From DAIUCA01 sp964613675 (GTDB lineage Bacteria; Pseudomonadota; Gammaproteobacteria; Competibacterales; Competibacteraceae): DNA of 29,921 nucleotides. This document shows positions 1 to 8,218 of this stretch, piece after piece. The stretch is taken from positions 1-29,921 of the forward strand of contig CAZTIH010000021.1 in assembly GCA_964613675.1 (NCBI GenBank), given 5' to 3'. Within the stretch, counting starts at the first letter, position 1. Each line of letters begins with the position of its first letter. Under the pieces are notes generated by a model that ran no database searches, was not told the origin of the DNA, and was given only the letters and a program-made list of their open reading frames with translations. Both the position numbers and the translations under genes were made by a program.

Positions 1-1063
1 GACCACCACACAACTCAACACGCAGCTCGATCAAGAGCAACAAACACTTGGTCCCCTGCTGCGAGCCCAAAATCAACAGAGCCTCTCGTTGATGCTGATT
101 GGCGCGGCTAGTGCGTTCATCATTAGTGTGGGACTGGGCCTCGCATTGATTCGCAACCTCTCGCGCACCCTCAAACAAGCCGCTGAGGCCGTTGGGCAAA
201 TCGTTTACGGCGACTTGAAACAGCCGATTTATACCCAAAACCGCGATGAAATCGGTCAACTGCTCATGGCGTTAGAAGCTATGCGGTCGTCGTTGCGCGA
301 TACGGTCTTGTCGATCTACGAAATATCGGAACAAGTCAAACGGGGCGTGGATGAAATGCGGCGCGGTAACGAAACGCTGGGCCAACGTACCGAGCAACAG
401 GCTAGTAATCTGGAAGAAACGGCGGCGTCGATGGAACAGATGACGTCAAGCGTTCACCAAAATGCCGAAAATACGCAGCAAGCCAGTCAACTGGCCCATC
501 AAGCACAACAACGTGCGCAACAGGGCGATGTCGTGGTGAGTCAAGCCGTCGAGGGGATGAATGCCATCCATCGTTCGAGTCAAAAAATCGAGGAAATCAC
601 CGCAGTGATCGACGAAATCGCTTTTCAAACCAATCTATTGGCATTAAATGCGTCCGTGGAAGCGGCAAGAGCAGGCGAGCAGGGACGCGGATTCGCCGTC
701 GTCGCAGCCGAGGTTCGCAACTTAGCCCAACGCTCAGCGACCGCCGCCCGAGAAATCAAACAGTTGATCCAAGATAGCACCCAGAAAGTCAATGATGGCA
801 CGAGATTTGTTTCTGATGCCGGCAACACGCTGAAGTCCATCGTTGAAGAAGTTGAGCGCGTGAGTAGCATCGTAGCCAACATTGCGACGGCCTCTCACGA
901 ACAGTCCGGGGGCATCGAACAGGTCAATCAGGCCGTCATACAGATGGAAACCTTTACCCAACAGAACGCCGCCCTGGTCGAAGAAACCAATGCCGCTAAC
1001 CAAACCATTAGCGAGCAGGTCAACCAACTCGTCGAACGGCTTGCGTTTTTCAAAGTACGGTAA
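1..1063 (+). CDS. Methyl-accepting chemotaxis protein, C-terminal part (5' end outside window)
   Basis: Membrane chemoreceptor that would control the CheA kinase. The frame is open from base 2 to the stop at 1063, so the sensory N-terminus lies outside the window. Visible in order are: the end of a periplasmic helix rich in Gln; a hydrophobic segment (bases ~92-150, LIGAASAFIISVGLGLALI); a HAMP linker (~150-310, including NRDEIGQLLMALEAM); and a long coiled-coil signalling domain. The hairpin tip motif EIAFQTNLLALNASVEAARA followed by GRGFAVVAAEVRNLAQRS is diagnostic of the family. The Gln/Glu pairs flanking it are typical methylation-site context. The protein ends LAFFKVR with no CheR-binding pentapeptide. 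The ligand cannot be inferred. It converges on the next gene with only 15 bp between the stops. Confidence 0.95.
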   Translation, partial: TTTQLNTQLDQEQQTLGPLLRAQNQQSLSLMLIGAASAFIISVGLGLALIRNLSRTLKQAAEAVGQIVYGDLKQPIYTQNRDEIGQLLMALEAMRSSLRDTVLSIYEISEQVKRGVDEMRRGNETLGQRTEQQASNLEETAASMEQMTSSVHQNAENTQQASQLAHQAQQRAQQGDVVVSQAVEGMNAIHRSSQKIEEITAVIDEIAFQTNLLALNASVEAARAGEQGRGFAVVAAEVRNLAQRSATAAREIKQLIQDSTQKVNDGTRFVSDAGNTLKSIVEEVERVSSIVANIATASHEQSGGIEQVNQAVIQMETFTQQNAALVEETNAANQTISEQVNQLVERLAFFKVR

Positions 1064-1078
1064 TGGCGGCGTGTTGCT

Positions 1079-2872
1079 TTAAAAATTTCCCCAATCGGGA
1101 TGGTGCAATCGGAGAACTTGACCGTTGTGACGCAACAACCCGTCGCCCTGAGTGAGATCAATGGCGGCACTCAATCCCAAACAACGTTCGCTATCACTGC
1201 GATTGTCTAGTTTCAGCACTAAACGCGGTAAATCGTGCCACAGCTCGTCGATTAGGGGATTTTCGGCACTCACCAGACATAACGCTTTAGTCTGCAAGAG
1301 CTGTTGTAGCCCCTGACGTAACGGCGGCCCAAACCGAGGATGATTCAACCAGTCGTCGATATCTATTCCTATCAGAATCGACCACGCCTGAAGGGTCGGC
1401 GTCTGACGGCTCAAACGGGCAATCAAGCTACGCAAAGCGAGTACCGCCAAATGGGCATCGTCCAAAGTGGGGATTTCGCTTTGAAAGATCCGCTCCTGCT
1501 TTAACCGACGGTGCGGATCGAATACCAACAACGATAGGGGTGCATCGGGTTTTCGCCACCGACATAACCCCTGATACCACAGATCAATCCACGCCATCCG
1601 TTGCAACAGTTGGCTCCCCGTCAACCAAATCCCGCCACCATTCCCCCAGTGGGGATGTCCCCCCAACGTGTACCCCAAGGGAAAGTGAGGCGGCGCACGA
1701 AACGGCGAGGTGTTTTCATTGGGCCAAGGTTGCGGCGATTTGCGCGGAAATTCAGCCCACATCCCCCCTTGGGCATTGGGGAGAAATACCACGGGTTGGT
1801 TGAGCAACCCAGCAAGCGTCGTCGTAGCCGCGACGAGATCTTCATAAGTTGTCCCCTGCTCGGGTTGGGGTTGCAAGGTGATCTGCCACAGCTTGGGACC
1901 CCGTTGCCAGGATCCGAGCTTGATCCCCAACTTGAGCCGTTGCAACGCCTCCTGCCATTGCACCGACAGGGCCATTTTTTCCGCATCTTGCGCGACGGTT
2001 TGGATATCGTTTTCGTGAAGCGCACAGTGGCCTTGATGGGGACATTGCTCACAGTGACGCACTTCGCTCAGCCGAGGTAACGTCAACGAACCATTCAAAA
2101 CCCCTAACGCATTTGAAAATAAGATGGGCAACTGTGCAGCGGCAGTCGCGAGGGCGGCGGCAGAAAATTTAGCTTCGTATCCATCGTGCCCCAAGACCAC
2201 GGCCCGCGCCGACAGTCCTAATGCCCGTTCAATCAACCACGCCACTAAAGCTAATCGTTGAAAATCGGCGTCGTCCTGCGTTTGCGCCTGAATAAACTCC
2301 ACAATCAACGCTTCGCCATTTTCCCAGTCACACAACAACCCCGGCCAGTACCCCTGAATTTGTAAATTGATCCCATTTTTCGCCACATGATCCGCCGTCA
2401 ACATCACGCTCGGGTCGGCACACAGGGCATTTAATCGCAATTCGTCGCTGGGGCGTGGCCCGGCCGCCCGTCGAATAAATCCCGCCCACACACCCGCCAG
2501 TTTCTCGACTAACTGACGGTCGCTTTGAATCTGCTTCAACGAGCGCGTGTGACTCACCGTCTGCCACCACGGCACCAAGTAATCTCGCTCCCACAGCGCG
2601 TTGAGACTGGCCGCTAACCCGTCCCCCCCACGACGAATCACCCGCTCCCAATCCGCGATGCGCTTAGGAGTGGGTTCGAGATGAATATCCCGAGCGAGCA
2701 CCTGAATCAGAGTGGTTCGCAAAATATCCGCATCGTTCACCTTAACAGCTGGCAAACGGCCTTCGCGGGCATAACGCATTAAACGCGGGCATTGGCGACA
2801 CCACTCTAATTCAGTGGTTGTAACTCGAAACGGTGACGAGGGGGAGGCAGAATGAGGCAGCGGTGAGGACAT
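1079..2872 (-). CDS. Cas4/AddB-like Fe-S nuclease-fold domain fused to a degenerate FtsK-like motor domain
   Basis: I know no named family for this 597-aa protein. Residues ~20-285 resemble RecB/Cas4/AddB-type PD-(D/E)XK nucleases. There is an N-terminal cysteine pair (C25, C28, in WCRQCPRLMRY) and a distal CX2CX5C set (C274, C277, C283), the spacing that binds a [4Fe-4S] cluster in that group. Candidate core acidic residues are D182 and E192, but the position where the catalytic Lys should follow E192 is Ile/Gln. Residues ~320-590 follow FtsK: GPKLWQITLQP (325 on), a strand ending in FPRK, FPLGYTLGG (397-405), FDP (451-453), then LVLKLDNRSDSERCLGL and GDGLL near the end. At the Walker A position stands LTGSQLLQRM (417-426), and the Walker B strand reads SILIGIDIDDW (498-508) without the Glu. 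The frame is intact. The ATG lies 18 bp after gatB and has no clear Shine-Dalgarno sequence. Domain assignment is by eye. Confidence 0.6.
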   Translation of the reverse strand: MSSPLPHSASPSSPFRVTTTELEWCRQCPRLMRYAREGRLPAVKVNDADILRTTLIQVLARDIHLEPTPKRIADWERVIRRGGDGLAASLNALWERDYLVPWWQTVSHTRSLKQIQSDRQLVEKLAGVWAGFIRRAAGPRPSDELRLNALCADPSVMLTADHVAKNGINLQIQGYWPGLLCDWENGEALIVEFIQAQTQDDADFQRLALVAWLIERALGLSARAVVLGHDGYEAKFSAAALATAAAQLPILFSNALGVLNGSLTLPRLSEVRHCEQCPHQGHCALHENDIQTVAQDAEKMALSVQWQEALQRLKLGIKLGSWQRGPKLWQITLQPQPEQGTTYEDLVAATTTLAGLLNQPVVFLPNAQGGMWAEFPRKSPQPWPNENTSPFRAPPHFPLGYTLGGHPHWGNGGGIWLTGSQLLQRMAWIDLWYQGLCRWRKPDAPLSLLVFDPHRRLKQERIFQSEIPTLDDAHLAVLALRSLIARLSRQTPTLQAWSILIGIDIDDWLNHPRFGPPLRQGLQQLLQTKALCLVSAENPLIDELWHDLPRLVLKLDNRSDSERCLGLSAAIDLTQGDGLLRHNGQVLRLHHPDWGNF

Positions 2873-2890
2873 GGGGGATGCGTTACGAAG

Positions 2891-4315
2891 TTAGGTCGCG
2901 AGTTTGCGTTTGAGACAATCATTTAACTGCTGAGGATTGGCTTGTCCCTTGGCCTGTTTCATGACCTGTCCCACTAAAAAGCCCAACACCTTGTCCTTAC
3001 CAGCCCGATATTGCGCCACTTGTTCCGGGTATGCCGCCAGCACCCCCTCGACTAGCGCCTCCAATGCCGTTGGATCGCTGATTTGTCGCACGCCCTTAGC
3101 GTCGATGAGTTGATCTACCGATAACGTGCTGTCCGCCAACTCCTCAAATAAGGATTTTGCCAGCTTCCCAGACAGGGTTCCATCGAGGATGCGCTTGAGG
3201 AGGTCGGCGAGTCGGGTGGGGTCGATGGGCGTCATTTCGATGGACAACCCCCGTTTGTTGAGCAACGCCCCCAAGTCCTGCAACACCCAGTTTGCACACA
3301 ACCGTTCTTCGCTTCCGACCGCCGACGCGACCGCCTCGAAGTAGCGACACAATGCCGGTGACTGCAACAAAATATCGGCATCGTCGTTGCGCAGCCCCAA
3401 CGCGAGATAACGGGCTTTTTTCGCGCTCGGTAGCTCGGGCAACTCCGCTTTCACTCGCGCAATCATCGCATCAGAAATCACCACGGGGAGCAAATCTGGA
3501 TCGGGGAAATAGCGGTAATCGTGGGCGTCTTCTTTAGAACGCATCGTGCGGGTTTCGCCTCGGTCGGGGTCGAATAGACGGGTTTCTTGGACGATCTTTC
3601 CCCCGCTTTCTAACAGGTCGATTTGTCGTGCCACTTCGTATTCAATGGCTTGCTCTACAAAGCGGAAGGAATTGAGGTTTTTCGTTTCAGTACGTGTGCC
3701 CAACGGTTCTCCCTTGCGGCGCACCGAAACATTGGCATCACACCGAAACGATCCCTCCTGCATATTGCCGTCGCAAATTCCCAAATGCCGTACGAGTTGG
3801 TGCAACTGTTTGAGATAACTGACCGCTTCCTGTGCTGAGGCTAAATCAGGGGCTGTGACGATTTCGAGTAATGGTGTGCCCGCCCGATTGAGATCAATCC
3901 CCGACTGGTCAAAAAACTGTTCGTGCAGTGATTTCCCCGCATCTTCCTCTAAATGGGCCCGCACGATCCGAATCGTTTTTGGCCCCTGAGCGGTGTCGAT
4001 AGTCAATTGGCCTTCAAACACGATGGGGGCATCGAATTGACTGATTTGGTACCCCTTGGGCAGATCGGGATAAAAGTAATTTTTTCGGGCAAAGACCGAA
4101 CGCCGATGGATTTGGGCCCCGATGGCAATCCCAAACCGCATTGCTAACTCCACCACTTGTTGATTTAACACTGGGAGTACGCCGGGTAACGCCGCGTCGA
4201 TTAAACTCGTTTGGGCATTGGCTAACGCACCGTAAGCCGTCGCAGCCCCCGAGAAGATTTTGCTTTGGGTACTGAGCTGGGTATGCACCTCAAGCCCAAT
4301 GACGGTTTCCCACAT
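2891..4315 (-). CDS. gatB: Aspartyl/glutamyl-tRNA(Asn/Gln) amidotransferase subunit B
   Basis: GatB is the kinase-like subunit of GatCAB, which converts misacylated Glu-tRNA(Gln) or Asp-tRNA(Asn) to the amide form in the cytoplasm. The 474 residues match the usual family length. The N-terminus MWETVIGLEVHTQLST, then YFYPDLPKGYQISQFDAPI, RAHLEEDAGKS and DLNRAGTPLLEIVTAPD are hallmark GatB segments. The C-terminal ~150 residues form the YqeY-like tRNA-binding tail. gatA and gatC are not in the window, so the complex is encoded at separate loci. Since asnS is also present (22425 to 21013), the GatCAB here is probably needed mainly for Gln-tRNA(Gln), which is an inference. The gene lies 47 bp after exbD and an AGAGG sequence precedes the ATG. 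It may be co-transcribed with the nuclease/FtsK-like gene 18 bp downstream. Confidence 0.97.
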   Translation of the reverse strand: MWETVIGLEVHTQLSTQSKIFSGAATAYGALANAQTSLIDAALPGVLPVLNQQVVELAMRFGIAIGAQIHRRSVFARKNYFYPDLPKGYQISQFDAPIVFEGQLTIDTAQGPKTIRIVRAHLEEDAGKSLHEQFFDQSGIDLNRAGTPLLEIVTAPDLASAQEAVSYLKQLHQLVRHLGICDGNMQEGSFRCDANVSVRRKGEPLGTRTETKNLNSFRFVEQAIEYEVARQIDLLESGGKIVQETRLFDPDRGETRTMRSKEDAHDYRYFPDPDLLPVVISDAMIARVKAELPELPSAKKARYLALGLRNDDADILLQSPALCRYFEAVASAVGSEERLCANWVLQDLGALLNKRGLSIEMTPIDPTRLADLLKRILDGTLSGKLAKSLFEELADSTLSVDQLIDAKGVRQISDPTALEALVEGVLAAYPEQVAQYRAGKDKVLGFLVGQVMKQAKGQANPQQLNDCLKRKLAT

Positions 4316-4347
4316 AATTTGTTTACCTCTAACAGAATGACGACGAT

Positions 4348-4380
4348 GCGCCCCTCGCTGCGTTAATTGCGCAGGGGTGC
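4348..4380 (-). other. GC-rich hairpin over the exbD stop codon, between exbD and gatB
   Basis: The arms CTGCG (4358-4362) and CGCAG (4370-4374) pair around a 7-nt loop that contains the exbD stop. Outside them, C-rich 4350-4354 can pair with G-rich 4375-4380 across a small bulge. No run of U follows on the minus strand, so this is not a standard intrinsic terminator. It could be an mRNA processing or stability element that separates exbBD expression from gatB, or it may be chance. Confidence 0.35.
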
Positions 4381-4794
4381 CGTTGCGATGCCGACCCGCG
4401 TAAACCCCACTTCCGCCGCCACATCCATCACCTGCACAACCACACCGTGGGGAGCCATTTCGTCGGCGCGAATGAGGATGGGGGCATTGGGTTGACGACT
4501 GGCCAACAGGGTTAAGGTAGCTTGGAGGGCATTTCGATCCCGCGCATTAACCGGAATTCGTCCCACTTGGACTTCGCCCTGTGCTGAGATGACTATTTCC
4601 AAACGTCGCTCGCTTTCATCGCCACTTTCTTGCGCTGCTTGGGGCAATTCGACAGCCAATGTGGTTTCCTCTTGCCGAAAGGTGGTCGAGACCATGAAAA
4701 AGATGAGCAGCAAAAATACGACATCAATCAACGGCGTAAGATCGACAATCAACGACTCACTGCGTCGCGGATGACCTTTGGGGCGTAGATTCAT
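4363..4794 (-). CDS. exbD: ExbD/TolR-family proton-motive-force transducer subunit
   Basis: Inner-membrane partner of ExbB that couples the proton gradient to outer-membrane work through TonB, or through TolA in Tol systems. The 143 residues fit the family: a short cytoplasmic N-terminus, one membrane helix (DLTPLIDVVFLLLIFFMVST, ~18-37) carrying the conserved proton-pathway Asp (D24), and a periplasmic domain ending in a VMDVAAEVGFTRVGIAT segment typical of ExbD. Its ATG overlaps the exbB stop by 4 bases (ATGA), so the pair is translationally coupled. No tonB, tolA, tolB or pal lies nearby, so ExbD is preferred over TolR only on sequence feel and context. Confidence 0.9.
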   Translation of the reverse strand: MNLRPKGHPRRSESLIVDLTPLIDVVFLLLIFFMVSTTFRQEETTLAVELPQAAQESGDESERRLEIVISAQGEVQVGRIPVNARDRNALQATLTLLASRQPNAPILIRADEMAPHGVVVQVMDVAAEVGFTRVGIATAPLRN

Positions 4795-5417
4795 TTAGGG
4801 CTCCGAGCAACGGGCGTGTTGCGATGAATAATTTCCACCAACAAAGCAGCCTCACGCTCCAAATCGAGGACATAACCATCAACCCGCCCCGAAAACAGTC
4901 GGTAAAACAGCAAGCTAGGAATGGCGACCGTCAGCCCCGCTGCCGTTGTAATGAGGGCCACCCCAATCCCACCGGCGAGTAAATCCGCATTACCCGCCCC
5001 GTGAACCGAAATCACATTAAACGTTTCAATCATGCCAATCACCGTGCCCAACAAACCCAACAACGGCGAAATTGCGGCAATCGTGCCCAAGGCGTTCAGA
5101 AAGCGCTCTAAATCATGGGCCACTCGGCGACCAGCTTCTTCAATGGTTTCGCGAATGATGGCGCGACCTTGATCCCGTTGAGAAAGCCCTGCCACTACTA
5201 CGCGGCCCAAGGGCGAACGCCGAATGGCTGGACTTAAATCCAAGTCGCTTAAATGACCGCCCTGAGCCACCTGTCGGAGGGCCTTCACTAAAGGCGTGGG
5301 GAGCACCTGTTCTCGGCGCAACACCAAAAAGCGTTCGACAATAATGGCCATCGCTAAAATCGAACAAATCAGCAGCGGCACCATCAGCCAGCCGCCCGCC
5401 ATCAGAAGTGCAAGCAT
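4791..5417 (-). CDS. exbB: MotA/TolQ/ExbB-family proton channel
   Basis: Channel-forming inner-membrane partner of ExbD. The 208 residues show the family layout. The first membrane helix is near the N-terminus (GWLMVPLLICSILAMAIIVERF). A cytoplasmic loop follows, with REETIEEAGRR-like helices (RETIEEAGRRVAHDLERFLN). The core pair of helices comes last: LGTIAAISPLLGLLGTVIGMIETF, then GGIGVALITTAAGLTVAIPSLLFY. A GAGG Shine-Dalgarno sits ~10 nt before the ATG. The gene is 48 bp downstream of cysA on the same strand, so it could be read through from the sulfate operon. The energised outer-membrane receptor cannot be deduced from this window. Confidence 0.92.
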   Translation of the reverse strand: MLALLMAGGWLMVPLLICSILAMAIIVERFLVLRREQVLPTPLVKALRQVAQGGHLSDLDLSPAIRRSPLGRVVVAGLSQRDQGRAIIRETIEEAGRRVAHDLERFLNALGTIAAISPLLGLLGTVIGMIETFNVISVHGAGNADLLAGGIGVALITTAAGLTVAIPSLLFYRLFSGRVDGYVLDLEREAALLVEIIHRNTPVARSPK

Positions 5418-5465
5418 GGAATGTGTTCCTCAAATCATCGTCCCCGCATGATGGCGGAATTCGCT

Positions 5466-6512
5466 TTACAACGCTTGATCGAGGGGAAAAATCTGCGCAC
5501 TTCGCACCGTTACTTGACAACGGTCGTGGTTCGCCAACTGCAACTGGCTCAGTCGCTCCCGATCGAGTGCCACTTCCAAGGCCAAATCGCCAATGTCCAC
5601 TTCAATTCGCACATTGGGACCCACCACGTGAATGTGGCGGATAATCGCATCTCCCTGTTCATGGCGCTGAAGATCGAGATCATGAGGGCGCACAAAAGCC
5701 ATCCCAGGACCCGCCGCTAATTCCACCGGAACCGTTCCCGCTAACCCGAAGAGTTGGGCATGACCTTCATTGATTTGACAGGGCACACGGTTGACTTGCC
5801 CGAGAAAGTCGTACACGAAGGCCGTCGCGGGACAGTCGTATACTTCTGAGGGCGTCCCAATCTGCTCGATGTGCCCGTGACTCATCACCACCACCCGATC
5901 CGCCAATTCGAGGGCTTCCTCTTGATCGTGGGTCACAAATACGCTGGTCAACTGCATTTCGTCGTGTAACCGCCGCAACCAACGCCGTAACTCCTTCCTC
6001 ACCTTCGCGTCCAGCGCCCCAAATGGTTCGTCCAACAGCAAAAATTTGGGCTCAATCGCCAACGCCCGCGCCAACGCCACCCGTTGACGTTGACCTCCCG
6101 AGAGTTGGTTGGGATAACGATTGCCCAATTGGCTCAATTGCACCAAATCCAGTAACTCATTGACGCGACGCGCAATTTCGACTTTTGACGGCCGTAGCGC
6201 CCGTGGACGCACTTCCAATCCAAAAGCGACATTTTTGAACACCGTCATGTGGCGGAACAGCGCGTAGTGCTGAAACACAAACCCCACCTTTCGATGACGC
6301 GGACTTTGAGAAAGCGCTTCTTCACCGTCGATGAGAATGCTCCCACTATCGGGCTGTTCAAGGCCCGCCAAAATGCGCAACAGCGTCGTTTTCCCCGACC
6401 CCGAGGGACCTAGTAAAGCGAGGAGTTCCCCGGACTTAATTTCGAGATTGATGCGGTCTAGGGCGACAAATTGGTTAAACCGTTTTTGGATGTCGATTAG
6501 GTGGATAGTCAT
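5466..6512 (-). CDS. cysA: Sulfate/thiosulfate ABC transporter ATP-binding protein
   Basis: ATPase that powers sulfate/thiosulfate import with the two permeases upstream. The 348 residues match CysA. Walker A GPSGSGKTT is at 35-43, followed by the Q-loop region VFQHYALFRHMTVFKNVAFGLE, signature LSGGQRQR (137-144), Walker B FLLLDEP (157-163) and switch His in FVTHDQEEALELADR (H195). After ~residue 240 comes a TOBE-type C-terminal domain (FVRPHDLDLQRHEQGDAII), as in CysA and related importers. It follows cysW by 41 bp. Assignment to sulfate rather than molybdate or another oxyanion rests on the paired CysT/CysW permeases. No CysP or Sbp binding protein is encoded in the window. Confidence 0.95.
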   Translation of the reverse strand: MTIHLIDIQKRFNQFVALDRINLEIKSGELLALLGPSGSGKTTLLRILAGLEQPDSGSILIDGEEALSQSPRHRKVGFVFQHYALFRHMTVFKNVAFGLEVRPRALRPSKVEIARRVNELLDLVQLSQLGNRYPNQLSGGQRQRVALARALAIEPKFLLLDEPFGALDAKVRKELRRWLRRLHDEMQLTSVFVTHDQEEALELADRVVVMSHGHIEQIGTPSEVYDCPATAFVYDFLGQVNRVPCQINEGHAQLFGLAGTVPVELAAGPGMAFVRPHDLDLQRHEQGDAIIRHIHVVGPNVRIEVDIGDLALEVALDRERLSQLQLANHDRCQVTVRSAQIFPLDQAL

Positions 6513-6553
6513 AGAAACCCATTGAAATCAGTGAAAAACGAGGCAACGTGGAC

Positions 6554-7378
6554 TCAATGATGACCGCCCGTTGCCGCTAATTCGTGGCCAAAGCGCCATT
6601 CCAACAAACTTTTGAGCGCCAAAGTCAATAAGGCAAGCAAGGCCAGTAAGGAAGCCACCGCGAATGCCGCCAACATCTGGTATTCGTTGTACAAAACTTC
6701 AATGTGCAATGGCATGGTGTTGGTCAACCCACGAATTTGTCCCGACACCACCGATACTGCCCCAAACTCACCCATTGCCCGCGCATTGCACAGCAGTACC
6801 CCGTACAACAAGGCCCATTTAATATTGGGAAGCGTGACCCACCAAAAGGTCTGCCAACCACTGGCCCCCAACGAAATCGCGGCCTCTTCCTCCTCAGTGC
6901 CCTGTTCCTGCATTAACGGAATCAGTTCGCGGGCGACGAACGGGAAGGTGACGAAAATCGTCGCTAATACCAACCCCGGCACGGCAAAAATGATCTGAAT
7001 GTCAAAATACGACAACCACGGATGCAACGCGCTTTGGACCCCAAATACGAGGACATAAATCAGTCCCGCAATTACCGGACTGACCGAAAAGGGTAAATCA
7101 ATCAAAGTCACGAGCAGGCTTTTGCCCACAAATTCAAACTTCGCCACCGCCCAGCTCGCCGCCAATCCAAAAATGAGGTTCAGAGGAACCGCGATGACCG
7201 CTACTAAGAGGGTGAGTTGAATCGCCGCGAGGGCGTCGGGTTCCGTTAGGGCGTCGAAATAAGGACCCCATCCCCGACGTAACGCTTCGTAAAACACCAA
7301 TAACAACGGCAACAAAATAAACACCCCGAGGTACGTCATCGCGGCAGTAATCAAAACCGAGCGGGTCACATTACGCAT
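6554..7378 (-). CDS. cysW: Sulfate/thiosulfate ABC transporter permease CysW
   Basis: One of two inner-membrane permease subunits forming the sulfate/thiosulfate channel with CysT and CysA. The 274 residues carry about six hydrophobic helices and the cytoplasmic EAA loop that docks on the ATPase (EEEEAAISLGASGWQTFW). Segments such as LIDLPFSVSPVIAGLIYVLVFG and ARAMGEFGAVSVVSGQIRG are characteristic of CysW. Its start lies inside the end of cysT (8-base overlap), so the two are probably translationally coupled. The C-terminus is His-rich (ATGGHH), which is unlikely to be significant. Confidence 0.95.
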   Translation of the reverse strand: MRNVTRSVLITAAMTYLGVFILLPLLLVFYEALRRGWGPYFDALTEPDALAAIQLTLLVAVIAVPLNLIFGLAASWAVAKFEFVGKSLLVTLIDLPFSVSPVIAGLIYVLVFGVQSALHPWLSYFDIQIIFAVPGLVLATIFVTFPFVARELIPLMQEQGTEEEEAAISLGASGWQTFWWVTLPNIKWALLYGVLLCNARAMGEFGAVSVVSGQIRGLTNTMPLHIEVLYNEYQMLAAFAVASLLALLALLTLALKSLLEWRFGHELAATGGHH

Positions 7379-8180
7379 AACGAGACCGCGCCCAATTTTG
7401 TAACCCGTTAATCAGCAACAACATGACAAATGATAACGACAACATCAGCGTCGCTAGGGCGGTGGCGCCTAAATAGTTGTACTGCTCCAAACGAATGATG
7501 ATGAGTAACGGCATGATTTCCGATACGAAGGGCACATTCCCCGCGATGAAAATAACCGACCCGTACTCGCCTAACGCCCGCGCCAACGCCAATGCAAACC
7601 CCGTGATCAGGGCGGGAAAGATGGTTGGCAAAATTACGCGCCAAAAAGTTTGCGACGGCGTGGCTCCCAAACTCGCGGCCGCTTCCTCCTCTTCTTGGGT
7701 CATTTCGGCCAACACCGGCTCCACCATCCGCACCACAAAAGGAAGCCCAATAAAAGTCAACGCGACCGTCACCCCCAATGGCGTAAACGCAACCTGAAAG
7801 GGCAACCACGCCCCGATCAACCCATTGGGCGCGTACAGGCTCGTGAGCGCGATCCCCGCCACCGCTGTAGGCAACGCGAAGGGCAAATCGACAAGCGCAT
7901 CTGCCAATTTGCGCCCGGGAAACCGATAACGCACGAGCACCCAAGCCACGAGCAATCCCGCAAAAATGTTGATAGTCGCGGCGGCGAGGGCACAACCGAA
8001 GGTCAGTCGCAACGCCGACCACACTCGCGGGGTGTTCACCGACGCAATAAACCCGCTAAATCCCAACTCAGCGGTGTAAATCACCAACCATCCCAAAGGA
8101 ATTAAAACAATCAAACTGAGGTACAACACGGTGTAACCCAACGTTAGCCCAAAGCCAGGAATGAGGCGTTTACGCATCAT
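7371..8180 (-). CDS. cysT: Sulfate/thiosulfate ABC transporter permease CysT (CysU)
   Basis: First gene of the cysTWA operon; partner permease of CysW. It has six or so membrane helices, the EAA loop QEEEEAAASLGATPSQTFWRV, and CysT-like segments PGFGLTLGYTVLYLSLIVLIPL at the N-terminus and RALGEYGSVIFIAGN. The frame is open to an ATG at 8207, but known CysT proteins begin just before the PGFGL segment. The tandem ATGs at 8180 and 8177 are preceded by GAGGG, so I place the start at 8180 (8177 equally possible). No binding-protein gene precedes it, unlike the common cysP/sbp-first arrangement. The neighbour upstream is the divergent cdd gene. Confidence 0.93.
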   Translation of the reverse strand: MMRKRLIPGFGLTLGYTVLYLSLIVLIPLGWLVIYTAELGFSGFIASVNTPRVWSALRLTFGCALAAATINIFAGLLVAWVLVRYRFPGRKLADALVDLPFALPTAVAGIALTSLYAPNGLIGAWLPFQVAFTPLGVTVALTFIGLPFVVRMVEPVLAEMTQEEEEAAASLGATPSQTFWRVILPTIFPALITGFALALARALGEYGSVIFIAGNVPFVSEIMPLLIIIRLEQYNYLGATALATLMLSLSFVMLLLINGLQNWARSRYA

Positions 8181-8218
8181 ACCCTCGGTTCCACAGGCCT
8201 TATCCATCTAATGATCAC
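8177..8218 (-). CDS. Possible 13-codon leader reading frame ending on the cysT start
   Basis: On the minus strand a GAGGAG Shine-Dalgarno (8232-8227) stands 8 nt before a GTG (8218-8216). The frame reads 13 codons, roughly M-I-I-R-W-I-R-P-V-E-P-R-V. Its TGA (8179-8177) overlaps the first cysT ATG in the string GTATGATG. This is the best ribosome-binding site in the region and would place terminating ribosomes on the cysT start. The peptide has no Cys or Met run, so a coupling role is more likely than classical attenuation. Such short frames also arise by chance. Confidence 0.3.
   Translation of the reverse strand: MIIRWIRPVEPRV

Noticed and set aside
1079..2872. Reading the Cas4-like domain as part of a CRISPR-Cas locus
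   Set aside because: No cas1, cas2, effector genes or repeat-spacer array in the window; the similarity is to the wider RecB/Cas4/AddB fold.
7408..8022. Long alternative open frame (about 200 codons) inside cysT on the same strand
   Set aside because: It lies fully within the well-supported cysT frame, is very Arg/Gly/Cys-rich and matches no family; a frame shadow.
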